The notes under the pieces were generated by a model. That model worked only from the letters and a program-made list of their open reading frames with translations, was not told the DNA's origin and did not search any database. DNA of 64,000 nt from Streptomyces smyrnaeus (GTDB lineage Bacteria > Actinomycetota > Actinomycetes > Streptomycetales > Streptomycetaceae), in the NCBI RefSeq assembly GCF_017676345.1, contig NZ_JAFFZM010000027.1, positions 1 through 64,000 on the forward strand, in the 5' to 3' direction. The position numbers and the translations under genes are program-made. The stretch's first letter is position 1. Each line of letters starts with the position of its first letter. Positions 1 to 10,000 of the stretch are shown here, in pieces.

Positions 1-1
1 C

Positions 2-64
2 CTCACCAACTTCTTCAACCGCATCAACACCACCATCGAGGAGCCCGCCGGCGCCACCTGGTAA
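2..64 (+). CDS. C-terminal tail of an unidentified protein (partial)
   Basis: Twenty in-frame codons run from the window edge to a TAA stop and have a normal high-GC third position. The peptide contains NFFNRINTT, which loosely recalls the C-terminal end of carboxymuconolactone decarboxylase/AhpD-like proteins, but it is too short to assign. The rest of the gene lies outside the window. Confidence 0.35.
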   Translation, partial: LTNFFNRINTTIEEPAGATW

Positions 65-112
65 CCGGCGCTGCCGACACCTCCCCGCGGTGGCCGACCG
101 CGGTGGCCGACC

Positions 113-349
113 GGCTCCCCGCGGTCGTTGGTGGCGGTGACCGCGCGGGAGAACCGGCAGAAGGCCGACAAGGACCCGGCTGGATGGTGGGTGCCGGCCA
201 AGGACGCTTTTTGCACCTACCTGGTCGACTGGGTCGCCACCAAGACCCGCTGGAAGCTGGCCGTCGACCAGACCGAGAAGAAAGCCCTTCAAGCGCGGGC
301 CACCGAGTGTCCGCTCACCACCCGGGTCAGCACCGAGATCGCCTCCTGA
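113..349 (+). pseudogene. C-terminal remnant of an HNH endonuclease-family (DUF1524-type) secreted protein
   Basis: The frame encodes a segment with KADKDPAGWWVPAKDAFC, then a YLVDWVATKTRWKL stretch and DQTEKKAL. This order (K-DPA-W, a Cys-Thr-Tyr block, W..VK.R..L, then EK.AL) is the C-terminal signature of small Streptomyces HNH-family proteins with a DUF1524/GmrSD C-terminal fold. The catalytic HNH part is missing and no good start exists; the first in-frame TTG is at 128. I call it a truncated leftover. The opposite strand is also open here, so which strand is expressed is not certain. Confidence 0.5.
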
Positions 350-439
350 ACCGAAGGAGGGCCAGTCTCCTGGTGTCCGGCTGAAGGGGCCACTACCGGC
401 GGCCTGCTCGGCGGGCGAGGCCCGGCGGCTGGTCCAAGA

Positions 440-991
440 CTCGTGCCTTGTGGGCCAGACGCCGGGTCCGCCGCCGGACCACTGAACAGCGTCACGCGGC
501 ACTCCTTCACGTTCCGAGAGCACGTACACGTCCTCGGGGCAGTGCGCCTTGCCCACGGGGCGGCCTTCTACCAGCACGGTTCGGCCGCCATCGGCCATCG
601 GCCGGCGAACCTCGGCGTGGGGTGCCGCCGGGCGTGCGGCCGGTGGCCCGGCTGGGTCCTGGCGCATCGACGCCAGGACGAACTCGACTGGAGGCGGCAC
701 TGGTGTGGGCGCATGCGCGCGTTGCTGACGTTTGTGACCGGACTGGGGAAGCACTCCGGGACATGCACTGTGGACCTCCGCGCCGCGGGAGACCGCCTCC
801 GCAAGCTTCAGCAGCTCGTCTCCCACGCTGCGCAGGTCGGCGGCCACACGCGCCCTCATGCAGGCATCGTCACCGTCCTGTGTCACCAGCGCCGAATAGG
901 CCCTGTTGAGGCGCTCGACCATAAAGCCCACTCTCTGGCGTGCCGCATCCCTGCCCCAGGTGTTGCCGACCCCGACGTCTTCCTGACTCAC
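440..991 (-). CDS. hypothetical protein, 3' end uncertain
   Basis: A GTG at 991 is preceded by a good ribosome site (GAGGTGG, 7 nt upstream). The first ~60 codons look coding: strong GC third-position bias and a helix-rich sequence with MVERLNRAYSALVTQD and LRSVGDELLKLAEA. After a Pro/Ala-rich middle there is a GRTVLVEGRPVGKAHC segment. The frame has no stop before the window edge, so the true end cannot be placed. The protein-like part fades near position 440, close to the HNH remnant, and the gene may be fused to unrelated DNA there. I recognise no family. Confidence 0.4.
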
Positions 992-1139
992 GTGAACCCA
1001 CCTCGTCCTGAGTGCCAGGCCGTTCCGCTAACGACAACGAGCGCCCACCAGGCATGACATCAAGCCCCGGCCCACCACGAGGCACACCGCAGGGAACGGT
1101 CGGCTGCACCGGCATGCGCCCTGCTGGGACCCGCCAGCT

Positions 1140-1525
1140 CTGACGGTGCCGCCTCCAGGGCTGATCAGGTCGCGCCTTGGCGATGAAGCGGCTGCAGGTC
1201 AGCCAGTCCTCGTCTCGCTGGCTTGGCATCCGGGATGTGACGGCGGGCAACCCCGCCGCCGTGCGCGCAGCGTCAGCTCGCGCCATCGCTGTTCCTTCCA
1301 GCGGCGGCAGCTGAACCGTGGCTTCTCGCGGATGGTGTCGGCGGTCTGGTCCGGGATGCCGAGGAAGGACCTCGCCCTGGGGACGAGTTCGCCGCCGTAG
1401 GCAGAGTCGGCCCAGGCGGCGGTCACTTCGGGGCGGGCGAGCCGGATGCGGAAGAGGGGTCGCGGGCCGGGCCGCCGTCGCGGTCCATGGCACCACCGCC
1501 ATGCACGCGGCTGACGCATCAGGTC
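1140..1525 (-). pseudogene. IS5-family transposase remnant (DDE_Tnp_1, frameshifted)
   Basis: One frame carries LFRIRLARPEVTAAWADSAY followed by GGELVPRARSFLGI. This is the segment around the second catalytic Asp of Streptomyces IS5-type transposases. Downstream pieces resembling the C-terminal block appear in this and the next frame (LTCSRFIAKARP), so at least one frameshift is needed. The N-terminal half and the terminal inverted repeats are not visible. It is dead. Confidence 0.6.
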
Positions 1526-1549
1526 TCATGGATTCGTAGACTGTGCCCC

Positions 1550-2254
1550 ATGAATGCGATTACACACAGTGTGCGCATCGCTGCTCCTGGTGATGGGGTG
1601 GTGGTAGGGCTCCTGGCGGAGGACGCGCTGGAACACACCGATGAGACGGTGCGTGGAACTGGGCGTCCGGAAAAGAACCTGCTGGGGCATATTGACGCGC
1701 GCGGAGGAGCCATCCGCACTCGCCACGGTCATGCCGTCTGCCGCGTGGCAGTCGACCAGCAGAACAGGGTGATCGGGATGGCCCATGTCTGTCCGCCGCT
1801 TGAGTGGATCGAGGACCACCCCATGGCCCTTCGCTCTGCCTTGGGCCGAAGCGTCATCGAGTTGGGAATGCTCGCTGTCGATGCGAGGCACCGAGGACAA
1901 GGAGTCGGAAGGTCGCTGCTGGCAGCGGTGGAGGAAGACGAACGAACACGTGGCGCTGACGTGCTCTTCGCGAAGGTGGCGTGGGACAACTGGACTTCCC
2001 TGCGCTGGTACCGCGATCAAGGGTTCACCATCGCTTCTCCCGGTGAAGCATTCCTGGTCCATACCCCAGCCGGTGAGAGCAATCTCGTTGACCGCGGGGA
2101 CGGACATGCTCTGGTGTTCAAGCCCTTGGCCGCAGGCGTCCACATTCTTCGGAAGCGCCGGTTCTCGCACTCCTTCCTCCATCTGTCAACTCTCCCTGTG
2201 GATTCATCGCATGGGCGGTGGCTGTTCGCTACAGGGTCACCGGTCGCCACCTAG
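1550..2254 (+). CDS. GNAT-family N-acetyltransferase
   Basis: A 234-residue protein. The acetyl-CoA binding motif ARHRGQGVGRSLL is at about residues 110-122, preceded by the usual beta strand (IELGMLAVD) and followed by helices and FAKVAWDNWTSLRWYRDQGF, the typical GNAT beta-bulge and C-terminal helix. It should transfer an acetyl group to an unknown amine or peptide substrate in the cytoplasm. I chose the ATG at 1550 because the upstream extension to 1487 runs into the IS remnant. The last ~27 codons coincide with an 80-bp sequence repeated at 62.4 kb, so the natural C-terminus may have been replaced when that repeat arrived. Confidence 0.75.
   Translation: MNAITHSVRIAAPGDGVVVGLLAEDALEHTDETVRGTGRPEKNLLGHIDARGGAIRTRHGHAVCRVAVDQQNRVIGMAHVCPPLEWIEDHPMALRSALGRSVIELGMLAVDARHRGQGVGRSLLAAVEEDERTRGADVLFAKVAWDNWTSLRWYRDQGFTIASPGEAFLVHTPAGESNLVDRGDGHALVFKPLAAGVHILRKRRFSHSFLHLSTLPVDSSHGRWLFATGSPVAT
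2174..2253 (+). repeat. left copy of an 80-bp direct repeat bracketing the island
   Basis: About 75 of 80 bases match 62418-62497 in the same orientation. The core starts CTCTCCCTGTGGATTCA and ends GGTCGCCACCTA. This copy forms the 3' end of the acetyltransferase gene. It could be an attachment or recombination site, or a dispersed repeat; the sequence alone does not decide. Confidence 0.8.
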
Positions 2255-2853
2255 CTGATTGAGGCAAGCGATGAGAGCCAGCCGGACACCAGCGTGAATT
2301 CCACCAGGCCGCCGTGAGCCATCCGAGCACCTGGCGGGGCAGCGTCCGGGCCGGTAGGCCGCAAAGCCCGCCTGGGAGCCAGCGTCACGCCGGTTCCAAA
2401 ACGGACTCCGCTCGGCGGGGGCTCCTGGCGGGCGACGATCGTTGTCAAGGCGTTCGTTGGCTTCTTCCGGCGGTCGATCTTCTGTGCTGCCCTGATCGCG
2501 CAATCCATCACGTGCTCCACCTCTGCTCCCGTGCGGTCGAGCATGTTGCGGACGGCCAGGAGCGCTTGCCATGCGGCCACCCGGGACACGGTCTCCTCGA
2601 CCGTGCCCAGTTCCACCGACAGGTAGTGCGCGAAGCCGAAGTGCGCAGCGCGCGCGCTCCTCTCCCGGGCGGAGGCCCTGCCAGCTGCGGCGAACCAGAC
2701 GCCGGCCTCCTGGGCGCCGAGGGAGGTGACGACGATGTGCAGAAAGGACTCGACGTATTCGAGGGTTTCCGAGGAGCGATCGCCTTCAACGAAGGGACCG
2801 ATGCAGCCCTCCTCCATGCCGAGGAGGAAGTGGATGGTGAACCTGTAGGTCAT
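2251..2853 (-). CDS. hypothetical protein
   Basis: A 200-residue protein starting with MTYRFTIHFLLGMEEGC at ATG 2853; longer extensions upstream look non-coding. The middle is helical (ETLEYVESFLHIVVTSLGAQEAGVWFAAAGRA and a later WQALLAVRNMLDRTGAEVEHVMD segment), with a Lys/Arg patch KIDRRKKP near residue 140. The last ~50 residues are low-complexity and overlap the 80-bp repeat by a few bases, so the end may be non-native. I recognise no family and no neighbour suggests a role. Confidence 0.5.
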   Translation of the reverse strand: MTYRFTIHFLLGMEEGCIGPFVEGDRSSETLEYVESFLHIVVTSLGAQEAGVWFAAAGRASARERSARAAHFGFAHYLSVELGTVEETVSRVAAWQALLAVRNMLDRTGAEVEHVMDCAIRAAQKIDRRKKPTNALTTIVARQEPPPSGVRFGTGVTLAPRRALRPTGPDAAPPGARMAHGGLVEFTLVSGWLSSLASIS

Positions 2854-3260
2854 TGACCCATGCCTACCGCTCTCCGCCGGGTTCGTGAACTGCGGCACGC
2901 GGCGCTCGTCGACGAGAGCGTCCGTACGGACGTTGACGCGCACCGCTACGTCACACGATTGGCAGGTTCCGGCCGGGAGCAAGGTAGCGGTGAGGGAGTG
3001 AGCCGGGTACACCAGCTCCCGCGCAGGCTGCCACTGTGCCGGCCCTTGAACGGGACGCCATGACGACAGGCTGGCCTGACGGTGGCTGTCCTCACGAGCC
3101 CGAGTCGTTGCGACGGCCCCGGCGCTTCTGTTCCCGCAGGTGCACTGTCCGTGCTTTCACCGAACGGGCTGCTGCCAGATGCCCCACTTCCCCCGCTGAC
3201 AGCGGCACTTTCTACCTGGCCAGGCAGCGCACACGGCGGCGTGAACCGAGTGCTGCAGAC
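2854..3260. other. stretch without a recognisable gene
   Basis: Several GC-driven open frames cross this stretch on both strands, but none shows a ribosome site, coding bias or family motif that I trust. No clear hairpin or repeat is seen. Confidence 0.4.
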
Positions 3261-3773
3261 TCAGCAGGCGCCGGGCACCGGTGCCATCTGGTGCTGGGGG
3301 ATCCTGCAACGGGGTCGGCCGCAGACCGCGCCGTCTACCTTGACCGCCCGGCAGAACTCAGCGTGCCTCTTGCAACGGTCGTCGCCTGGGGCGGGCTCCG
3401 TCCGGCACATCCGGAGGGCGCCGTCGCCTGTCCAGGTGCAGCGGCCGAGGTCGGCCGCGCGCTCGGGCGTGTGCAGCGCACACGGCGTGTCCGCGGTCTT
3501 GACCGGATTGAAGCACCATGTCTTCGGCATGGCCTCGGTGGGCAGAACGGCGTCCAAGGGTTCCATGCAGAGCGGATGAGAGAACAGCTCAAGCTGCCTG
3601 GCCAGCTGAGGTTCGTCCTGGGCCTGTGCCAGGTCGGCAAGGGCCAGTAGGAGCTGGGAGGACGCCTCGACGTACCACTCCGCATACTCGTCGCCGTTGA
3701 CAAAGCCGGGAGTGGGACGAAGCCGGGAGGCGGCTTCGAGGGTCCTCACGACGGAATCGGTGATATCGATCAT
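3261..3773 (-). CDS. hypothetical protein
   Basis: A 170-residue protein from ATG 3773 (AAGG five bases upstream). The N-terminal half is helical and acidic (VVRTLEAASRLRPTPGF, then LLLALADLAQAQDEPQLARQLEL). The C-terminal half is Cys-rich with scattered Cys/His (WCFN, PCALHTPERA, GRCTWTG, DRCKRHAEFC, GRPRCR), which could bind a metal. No family recognised. The 3' end runs out without an obvious terminator. Confidence 0.5.
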   Translation of the reverse strand: MIDITDSVVRTLEAASRLRPTPGFVNGDEYAEWYVEASSQLLLALADLAQAQDEPQLARQLELFSHPLCMEPLDAVLPTEAMPKTWCFNPVKTADTPCALHTPERAADLGRCTWTGDGALRMCRTEPAPGDDRCKRHAEFCRAVKVDGAVCGRPRCRIPQHQMAPVPGAC

Positions 3774-3896
3774 TTCGACCTTGCCAGGAGCGAGAGCGGA
3801 CTGGTGCTGTTGACCGGGCCGGCAGCCTGGTCGTATCCGCAACGAGGCTCGCTCCCGAAAGTGACGTCAGGTTCGACGTCTCTCGCAGGGCCCAGG

Positions 3897-4037
3897 TCAT
3901 TCCGCTGCGTGCACCAGCAGAGTGCAGCGTCGCGCGGCTTCGGCATCCTCCTGCACTACCTCGGTCTCGGCGGCGGTGAAGCCTTCCTGGCTGAGAGCTT
4001 TGGCCCATGCGTGCTCCTGGAGGATCCAGCAGCGCAT
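3897..4037 (-). pseudogene. short ORF, probably a gene remnant
   Basis: The reading frame MRCWILQEHAWAKALSQEGF continues to LLVHAAE and a TGA stop (46 codons) with good codon bias and a helical acidic composition. In-frame protein-like sequence continues upstream of the ATG to a stop, and the adjacent frame (LVFPHLARYRTGDP) also looks coding, suggesting a frameshifted longer gene. Function unknown. Confidence 0.35.
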
Positions 4038-4315
4038 GGCGGGCGTGATTTCGGCCTGTCCGGGTCGCCGGTGCGGTAGCGGGCGAGGTGGGGGAACACG
4101 AGCCGCCTATCGGGCGCAGTGCGTGGCGTGCGGTCCGGCAGTCGCATCACCCGATCGGATGGCCGTGCGAGAGGGACAGCGACGCCCCAGGGCTGTCACT
4201 CACGTGGTGGCGATGGAAGCCCTGGGGCGCAGGCGGCCCGGTTGTTGCGGGAAGACTGCCTACGGCCCGGCCACTGGGCAGTCGAGTCTGAGGGTGCCTG
4301 GCGTCTTCCGGTGAG

Positions 4316-7090
4316 TCAGTCTGTGGTTTCGTCGGTGTCCCAGTCGATGGTGCGGCGGTATTCGGGGTGGTTTTTGTCCATCTGGATGCCGGCGTGGACG
4401 GGCAGGGGGTGGCAGGTGCGGTGTTCCCAGGCCAGGGCGTGGTTGCACAGCCGGGCTGCGGTCAGGGCGTAGGGGAGCGCTTCTTCCCCGTCGGGGTGCT
4501 GGATGACGGCGATCTCCGTGGCGGTGAGGTTGTACCAGGTCTCGGCCTGCTGCTCTTTGTCGTCGCATGCCCAACGGCTCTGTGTGCGCCCTGACTTGGC
4601 AGAGGGAGTTTTGCCGTCCATCTGTGGGGGGCGGCGACTCATGATGAATGTGGTGCCGGTGTTGTTGAGCTGGAAGAGAGCGTTGCTGGTCTTGTCGCCG
4701 TCGCTGGCCTTGCCTTCATCGTCGATCTCGTGGAAGACCGCGGGCAGGGGGATGCTCGGGTCGGCGCTGGAGGTGGTGCGGATGACGGCGCGTGGCCGGT
4801 GTTCGGGTGCGAGTGTGGCGCCTGGGAGTGCGGGCCTGCCGTTGGCGCAGCCGTCGTCGTCGGGGTGCAGGTCGGCGTTCTTGTTGGCCAGCAGTGGCCA
4901 GACGGGCCGGGTGGAGTCACCGGAGACGTAGAGGACGTAGCCGTTCTCAAGGTGTCGGCTCAGCTCGTACAGGGCCTGGTCGATGCGTCGGGGAAGAGTT
5001 TCGTCGCCGCGGCTGCCTTCGGGGATGGGACGGCTGCGGGACAGCGACTGGGCGCGGGCGTAGTTGAACCAGCCGCCGCTGCCGTCTCGGCTGGCGGGCA
5101 GGTATGCGAGGGCCTTCCAGTGTTCGCCGACGGGTACGAACGCGGTGAGGGCCCACATGAGCTTGGGTTCTTCGGTGCGGTTGACGTGCTTGTCGCCGAG
5201 CTGGGCGCGCATGTGGAGGCCGAGGTGGGCGACACGGTCCTTGAGACCGCTTCCTGTGGAGATGGTGCGGGTCAGGCGGGGATGGACCAGGCCGGCGGAG
5301 CGCAGCATGTCGCCGATGGCGTGGTGTCCGGGGAAGTCCGCAGCGAGCTCCATGCCGAGGGCCTCCAGCGGGGAGGTGGCCTCGCGGGCTTTCTTCTTCG
5401 AGCGCCGTTTCTTGGTTTCGGGGGTGAGGAACTGAGCGATGACGCCGTGGCGTGCGAGATGCCGGGAGACCTCCGGCTTGGCGTCCAGCTCATAGGGGTC
5501 GATGGCGCCTTCCTCCCCTCGGCGGGCCGCTCGGCGCTGGCGGCCCCATTCTTTGGCGTCGTATTCGGTTTCGACCAGGGCCAGGATTCCGGTGTCCTCT
5601 GCTGCGAGGCCGGGCAGGGCGTCGGTGAGTGCGCCGCGCCGGTCATGGTGGCGGCCGTGGGCCAGCAGTTCCGGGGCCCGGTGCAGCAGCACCTCGGTGT
5701 GGCACCCCAGGGGAACGATGTCGTCGTCGGGCATGCCGTCGGCGAGGTCGGGCCGGTTGAAGTGGTAGGCCAGCAGACGCTGCATGCGGGTGCGCATTTC
5801 CTGGTGCTCGTACAGGGCCAGGACGCGCAGCTTCGAGCAGCCTGCGGCGGCCATGATGTCTTTGAGGTCGGTGTCGTCGAGCAGCGTGGTATCCCGGCCG
5901 TACTCGGTCTTCCGGGCGGCCACCGAGAGGACCTTGGCGACCTGCGTGCCGTGGACGAGGTTCTGGCCGGTGACGGTGGCCAGGTGGTCGGCCAGGGCGG
6001 TGACGGTGTGCAGGCCGACGCCCTTGCCGATGGGGAACGATGTCGAGAAGGGGATGAGCGCGCGGAAGTTGCCGGGCTCGCCGGACAGATCCATGGCGCC
6101 TGTGGGCAGGAATTCGGTGTCCTGGGGGCTGCGGGGGAAGACGGGCTCGTCCATCAGCCGCACCCAGGCGTCCAGAGCCAGACGGCTGGTGTGCTCCAGG
6201 TGCGTGTACTGGCCCTTGCCGCCCAGGTTCAGGCAGAGCAGGGGGCGGCTGGGGGAGCGCGGCGCCCACCAGGCGGTGCGGGCACTGTTGATCGTGTTGC
6301 TCAGCCGGGACACGCGGGGTGTCAGGACCACCAGCGGCTTTGGCAGCGCGTGCAGCGATTTCATCGCTACCTCTACCCGCAGGGCGGCATAGTGCCGCCT
6401 GATCTTCCACCCCTCCGGCTGCAAGATCTCTTCGGCCGTGTTCTTGGCGCTGTCGTTGGTCTTCTCCTTGGCGGGGCGGGCGTCGAGCCAGTTGTTCGAC
6501 CACAGGTGCTCGGTGTCCCAGACCATGACGTTGTTCTCGGTGTCCGGGCGCAGCGGGATGGTGCGGCCATCGACCTTCAGGTCGGTCTTGGTGACCAGGG
6601 AGGCGAGGTTCCAGCTGGCCGCGTCCCACACCCAGCCGTCTGCGTCCACGGCGCGTTGTCCGATGCTGACGTGGTCCCAGATGGCTACCTGTTCGGGCTC
6701 CACGGAGGCGAACAGGTCGGCCAGGCTGCTGCTGTAGGCGAGGGAGATCTCGTCCGCCGGAGTCTGGAGCAGGGCCTGCTCCCACAAGGCCACCACGGCG
6801 CGCAGGTGCGCTGCCGGCAGTCTTGTGGACAGGGCGAGGAACTGGGGAGGGTTCTTCTTGCTGGTCGGGGACAGGGAAGCGCTGGTGGAGCCGCTGGCGC
6901 GGAGCACCGTCAACAGTGCGGCATAGGGCAGATTGGCCTTTGAACCGGTTTTTCCTCGGTAGATGGCACGCAGTTTGTTCCATTCGTGTTCGATCTTGTC
7001 CGGGAAGCGGTACAGCCACGCTGTGCCCATCAGTTCGCGGGTCAGAGGGCTGGCTAGCAGGGACATGCGGGTGGTGTTCTGGGGCATCAC
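4316..7090 (-). CDS. pPIWI-RE family prokaryotic Argonaute-like protein
   Basis: A 924-residue protein, third gene of a minus-strand operon whose start overlaps the helicase stop by 4 bases. It has the layout of pPIWI_RE proteins: an N-terminal module (DUF3962-like, roughly residues 1-450 with GWVWDAASWNLA and FGTxxAKVLSVAARKT-like segments), then an RNase H-like PIWI region with AFVPVGEHWKALAYLPASRD, an IPLPAVFHEI segment and the C-terminal YNLTATEIAVIQ...AARLCNHALAW...LPVHAG block. The family is named for conserved Arg and Glu residues in the PIWI domain and occurs with a DinG-type helicase and a REase, exactly the two genes upstream. By family logic the complex should recognise invading nucleic acid (probably R-loops) and direct its cleavage. 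The function is inferred from family and context, not shown here. Confidence 0.82.
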   Translation of the reverse strand: MMPQNTTRMSLLASPLTRELMGTAWLYRFPDKIEHEWNKLRAIYRGKTGSKANLPYAALLTVLRASGSTSASLSPTSKKNPPQFLALSTRLPAAHLRAVVALWEQALLQTPADEISLAYSSSLADLFASVEPEQVAIWDHVSIGQRAVDADGWVWDAASWNLASLVTKTDLKVDGRTIPLRPDTENNVMVWDTEHLWSNNWLDARPAKEKTNDSAKNTAEEILQPEGWKIRRHYAALRVEVAMKSLHALPKPLVVLTPRVSRLSNTINSARTAWWAPRSPSRPLLCLNLGGKGQYTHLEHTSRLALDAWVRLMDEPVFPRSPQDTEFLPTGAMDLSGEPGNFRALIPFSTSFPIGKGVGLHTVTALADHLATVTGQNLVHGTQVAKVLSVAARKTEYGRDTTLLDDTDLKDIMAAAGCSKLRVLALYEHQEMRTRMQRLLAYHFNRPDLADGMPDDDIVPLGCHTEVLLHRAPELLAHGRHHDRRGALTDALPGLAAEDTGILALVETEYDAKEWGRQRRAARRGEEGAIDPYELDAKPEVSRHLARHGVIAQFLTPETKKRRSKKKAREATSPLEALGMELAADFPGHHAIGDMLRSAGLVHPRLTRTISTGSGLKDRVAHLGLHMRAQLGDKHVNRTEEPKLMWALTAFVPVGEHWKALAYLPASRDGSGGWFNYARAQSLSRSRPIPEGSRGDETLPRRIDQALYELSRHLENGYVLYVSGDSTRPVWPLLANKNADLHPDDDGCANGRPALPGATLAPEHRPRAVIRTTSSADPSIPLPAVFHEIDDEGKASDGDKTSNALFQLNNTGTTFIMSRRPPQMDGKTPSAKSGRTQSRWACDDKEQQAETWYNLTATEIAVIQHPDGEEALPYALTAARLCNHALAWEHRTCHPLPVHAGIQMDKNHPEYRRTIDWDTDETTD

Positions 7091-10000
7091 TCAGGTCCTT
7101 GGTCGTCCCCGTTCGGGGCGGGGATGAGGGTGACGGGGTTGGGCGGCAGGTCCTCGCTGTGGGCGAGGTCGAGCCAGGCGGTGAGCGTGGAGCCGTAGAC
7201 GCGGCGCAGGAGGTCCTGCTCGCCGGTGTCGAGTTGTCCGTAGTAGGCGCGAAGCAGCCGGGGGAAGTCGCAGCCCAGCTGCTGGTTGAAGAAGGCATGG
7301 TCGACCAGGTAGAGCTCGACGGGGGTGCCGCCGCGGCGCGCGCGCCCGGCCAGCTGGATGAGTTCGACGAGGATGCCGGCCAGGATCTCGGTCTTGAGGA
7401 ACTTCGGCATGAGGGAGAACCGCGGGTCGGTGCGCAGCAGCAGCTCCCGGTGGCGGATGGCGGCGATGCGCTGGGAGGCGAGCATGGCGGCGGGGTCTGG
7501 GCTGAGGGTGCCCGCGGCGATGCCGCAGGCGTTGATGCTCGCGTACATGACCGCGGGCTCGTGCAGGTGCGTGATGGGCCTAACGCCGACCCACACCGAG
7601 GCGAGCGCCGAGCGGTCGGTGTGGGGGATGAGGATGTTCAGGCCCCGTGAGACCACCGAGATCGGTGCACAGATCACCTTCACCCTCGGGTGTGTGGCGG
7701 GGAGGTCTTCGAGCTGGTCGATGGTCACCCGCACCACACCCTCAGGCAGAGTCACAGCCCGCGTGGAGGAGCCCTGGTTGTTGCTGACGAGGACCGCGAC
7801 CCATTCAGGACGGCCGCACGCAGCAGCGATCCCGGCGGCCATGACCTCTGCGTGGAAGTAGGAGTTCCCGGCCAGCAGCGCCAGCTCCCGGCGCGGGTCG
7901 TGGCGGGCGACCTTTTCCAGGTGTGACGACATGCGGGTGTGCCAGAGCCGCTCGGCGAGAGTGCGCAGCTCGGAGGGTTTGCGCCTCTCCTCAACGCCGC
8001 CGATCGCGATGGGCTGCCAGCCGGCATCGGTGGCCGACACACTCCCGGCGTGGGCGGTGACCGCCCCGTCAGTGGCATCCGTCATCACGTAGGCGGGGAG
8101 GGTATGCACATGCTGGAGAGCAGCCCGCGGGAAGAACGCGGTGGCGGAAAGGCCGAGCACGCTGCGCCGTACCCCGGCGGTCGCCAGTGCGACGGTGTCG
8201 CCGAGGCGGACGGTGGAGGTGTGCGGGTCGCCGCTCAGGGACTGCAGTGACAGGCGTCCGGTGCCGCTGGCGTTCTTGTCGAGTTTGAATCCGTACAGGT
8301 TCTGCCCGAGCGGTCCGTAAGGGATGGGCTCGTCGCGGGTGATCAGCCCCATCGTGGAGACCAGGTCGGTGGCCGCATTCAGCTGCCCGAGCAGGGGGAG
8401 GACCGACCACTTCAGGGTGTGGAGCTCATTGTGGAGCGCTCCGAGCCAGGCCCGCACGAGAAGGTCGTTGACCAGTGCGGCCCGTTGGGAGGCGGGCAGA
8501 TTGAAGGGAGCCTCGGCCAGGATGCGCGCGATGGAGTCCTTGAAGACCGCCAGCTTTCTGCTGCGATGGGTTCCTGGAATCTTGCCGGCCAGGGCCTGGC
8601 CGATCTGGTCGGCGAGCGGCTGCCAGCCCTCCGGCAGCTCGGCGCTGGTCCTCTCGCCGGGGAAGAGGGCCAGGTATGCCTGGTGGACATCTTCGGTGAC
8701 CTCAGCATCCGCACTGGCGCCGGTCAGGGTGCGGCACAGCTCGGCGTCCTTCTTGCCCACCATGTACCAGCCGGACCCGGGCCGGTTCTGGCGTTCTTGT
8801 TCGGACTCCAGATACAGATGCCCGGTCAGGATGTTGTCCAGGAAGGTTTCGCTCAGCCGGCGCGCTTCCATCAGCGGGCCGGTCACCAGCAGGTTCTCCA
8901 GCGCCGACAGGCCGCCTCGGTGCCGGTCGACCTCTTCCAGCCGTCCCGCATGTCCCCGGCCGCGGCTGATGAGGGTGAACTCCTGCGCGCCGTAGGTGCA
9001 CCAGGTGGACTGGAAGGCGTCGACCTCATCGATGATTACGACGCGGCAGCGGCGCAGCACGAACTCCAGAACGCTCATGTTGCTGACGACCCGCTCACCG
9101 TCCACCTCGACGGGCACCTTGCAGCGACCGCGGATCAGGTTGAGGTGGTTGGTGACGATGATGTCGGCCTCGGCGGCCTGCCGGATGTGCTCGAAGCGCT
9201 GGCAGATGCCCATACGTGGACACAGGTGCTTGCCACCGCCCTCCGGCTCGACGGGACCATCGACCCACTCCAGCCGGGTGCAGGGCAGCGTCGTGCGATC
9301 CAGCCGTGGGCCGTCCACCTGCCAGCCGGTCATCTCACATCCGCTGGCGAACCGCTCGAACCTGCCCTCACGGCCCTGGGCGAACGCGAGCGTGGCCTGG
9401 TCGTCGATGCTTGAGGACGCCACCCACGGCACCACCCGCAGCGGCTTTCCGGCCCGCTCGGCAGCGTCCTGCACAGCGCAGACCGTCTCCTCGACCATCC
9501 CATTGTCAGCAGCCAGCTGTTCGGCCGTATTCAGCCCCTCGCGGATGCGGCCCACCACGATCAGAACCGGGCCCTGGCCACTGGCCGCCAGCAGGTGTGC
9601 CGCATCCCGCATCAGCACGCTCTTGCCCACACCGGTGGGCGCATTCAGCAGCGTCATGGCCCCGGCCGGCAACCTCAGCTCCGCCGCTGTGCGGCCGTAG
9701 GCATCGGTGAGCCGGTCGAAGAACCCCTGAAGCAGACCAGGTTTCCATCCGAACGTCTCCGGCCAGGCCGCGGCCTGACCCACCACGCGCTCCATCACCG
9801 CTCTCCGGGGCAGATGGGCCTCCTTAAGGAACGGCTCTGTGTGCAGCCGGACCGGGGACACGAAGGCGTTCTTCTCGCTGGCAGGGATCTCCACCGTGTA
9901 CAGCCGATCGCGGCCGAAGGACCACAGGCCCTCGCCGGCCGTCGGCAGCGGCGCCTCCAGACTGGCCCGGTAGCCCTCGGCCTCCTGAACGAGGTGCTCG

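Noticed and set aside
4730-6943. 737-codon plus-strand frame
   Set aside because: Antisense shadow of the pPIWI-RE gene, low-complexity Gly/Val composition.
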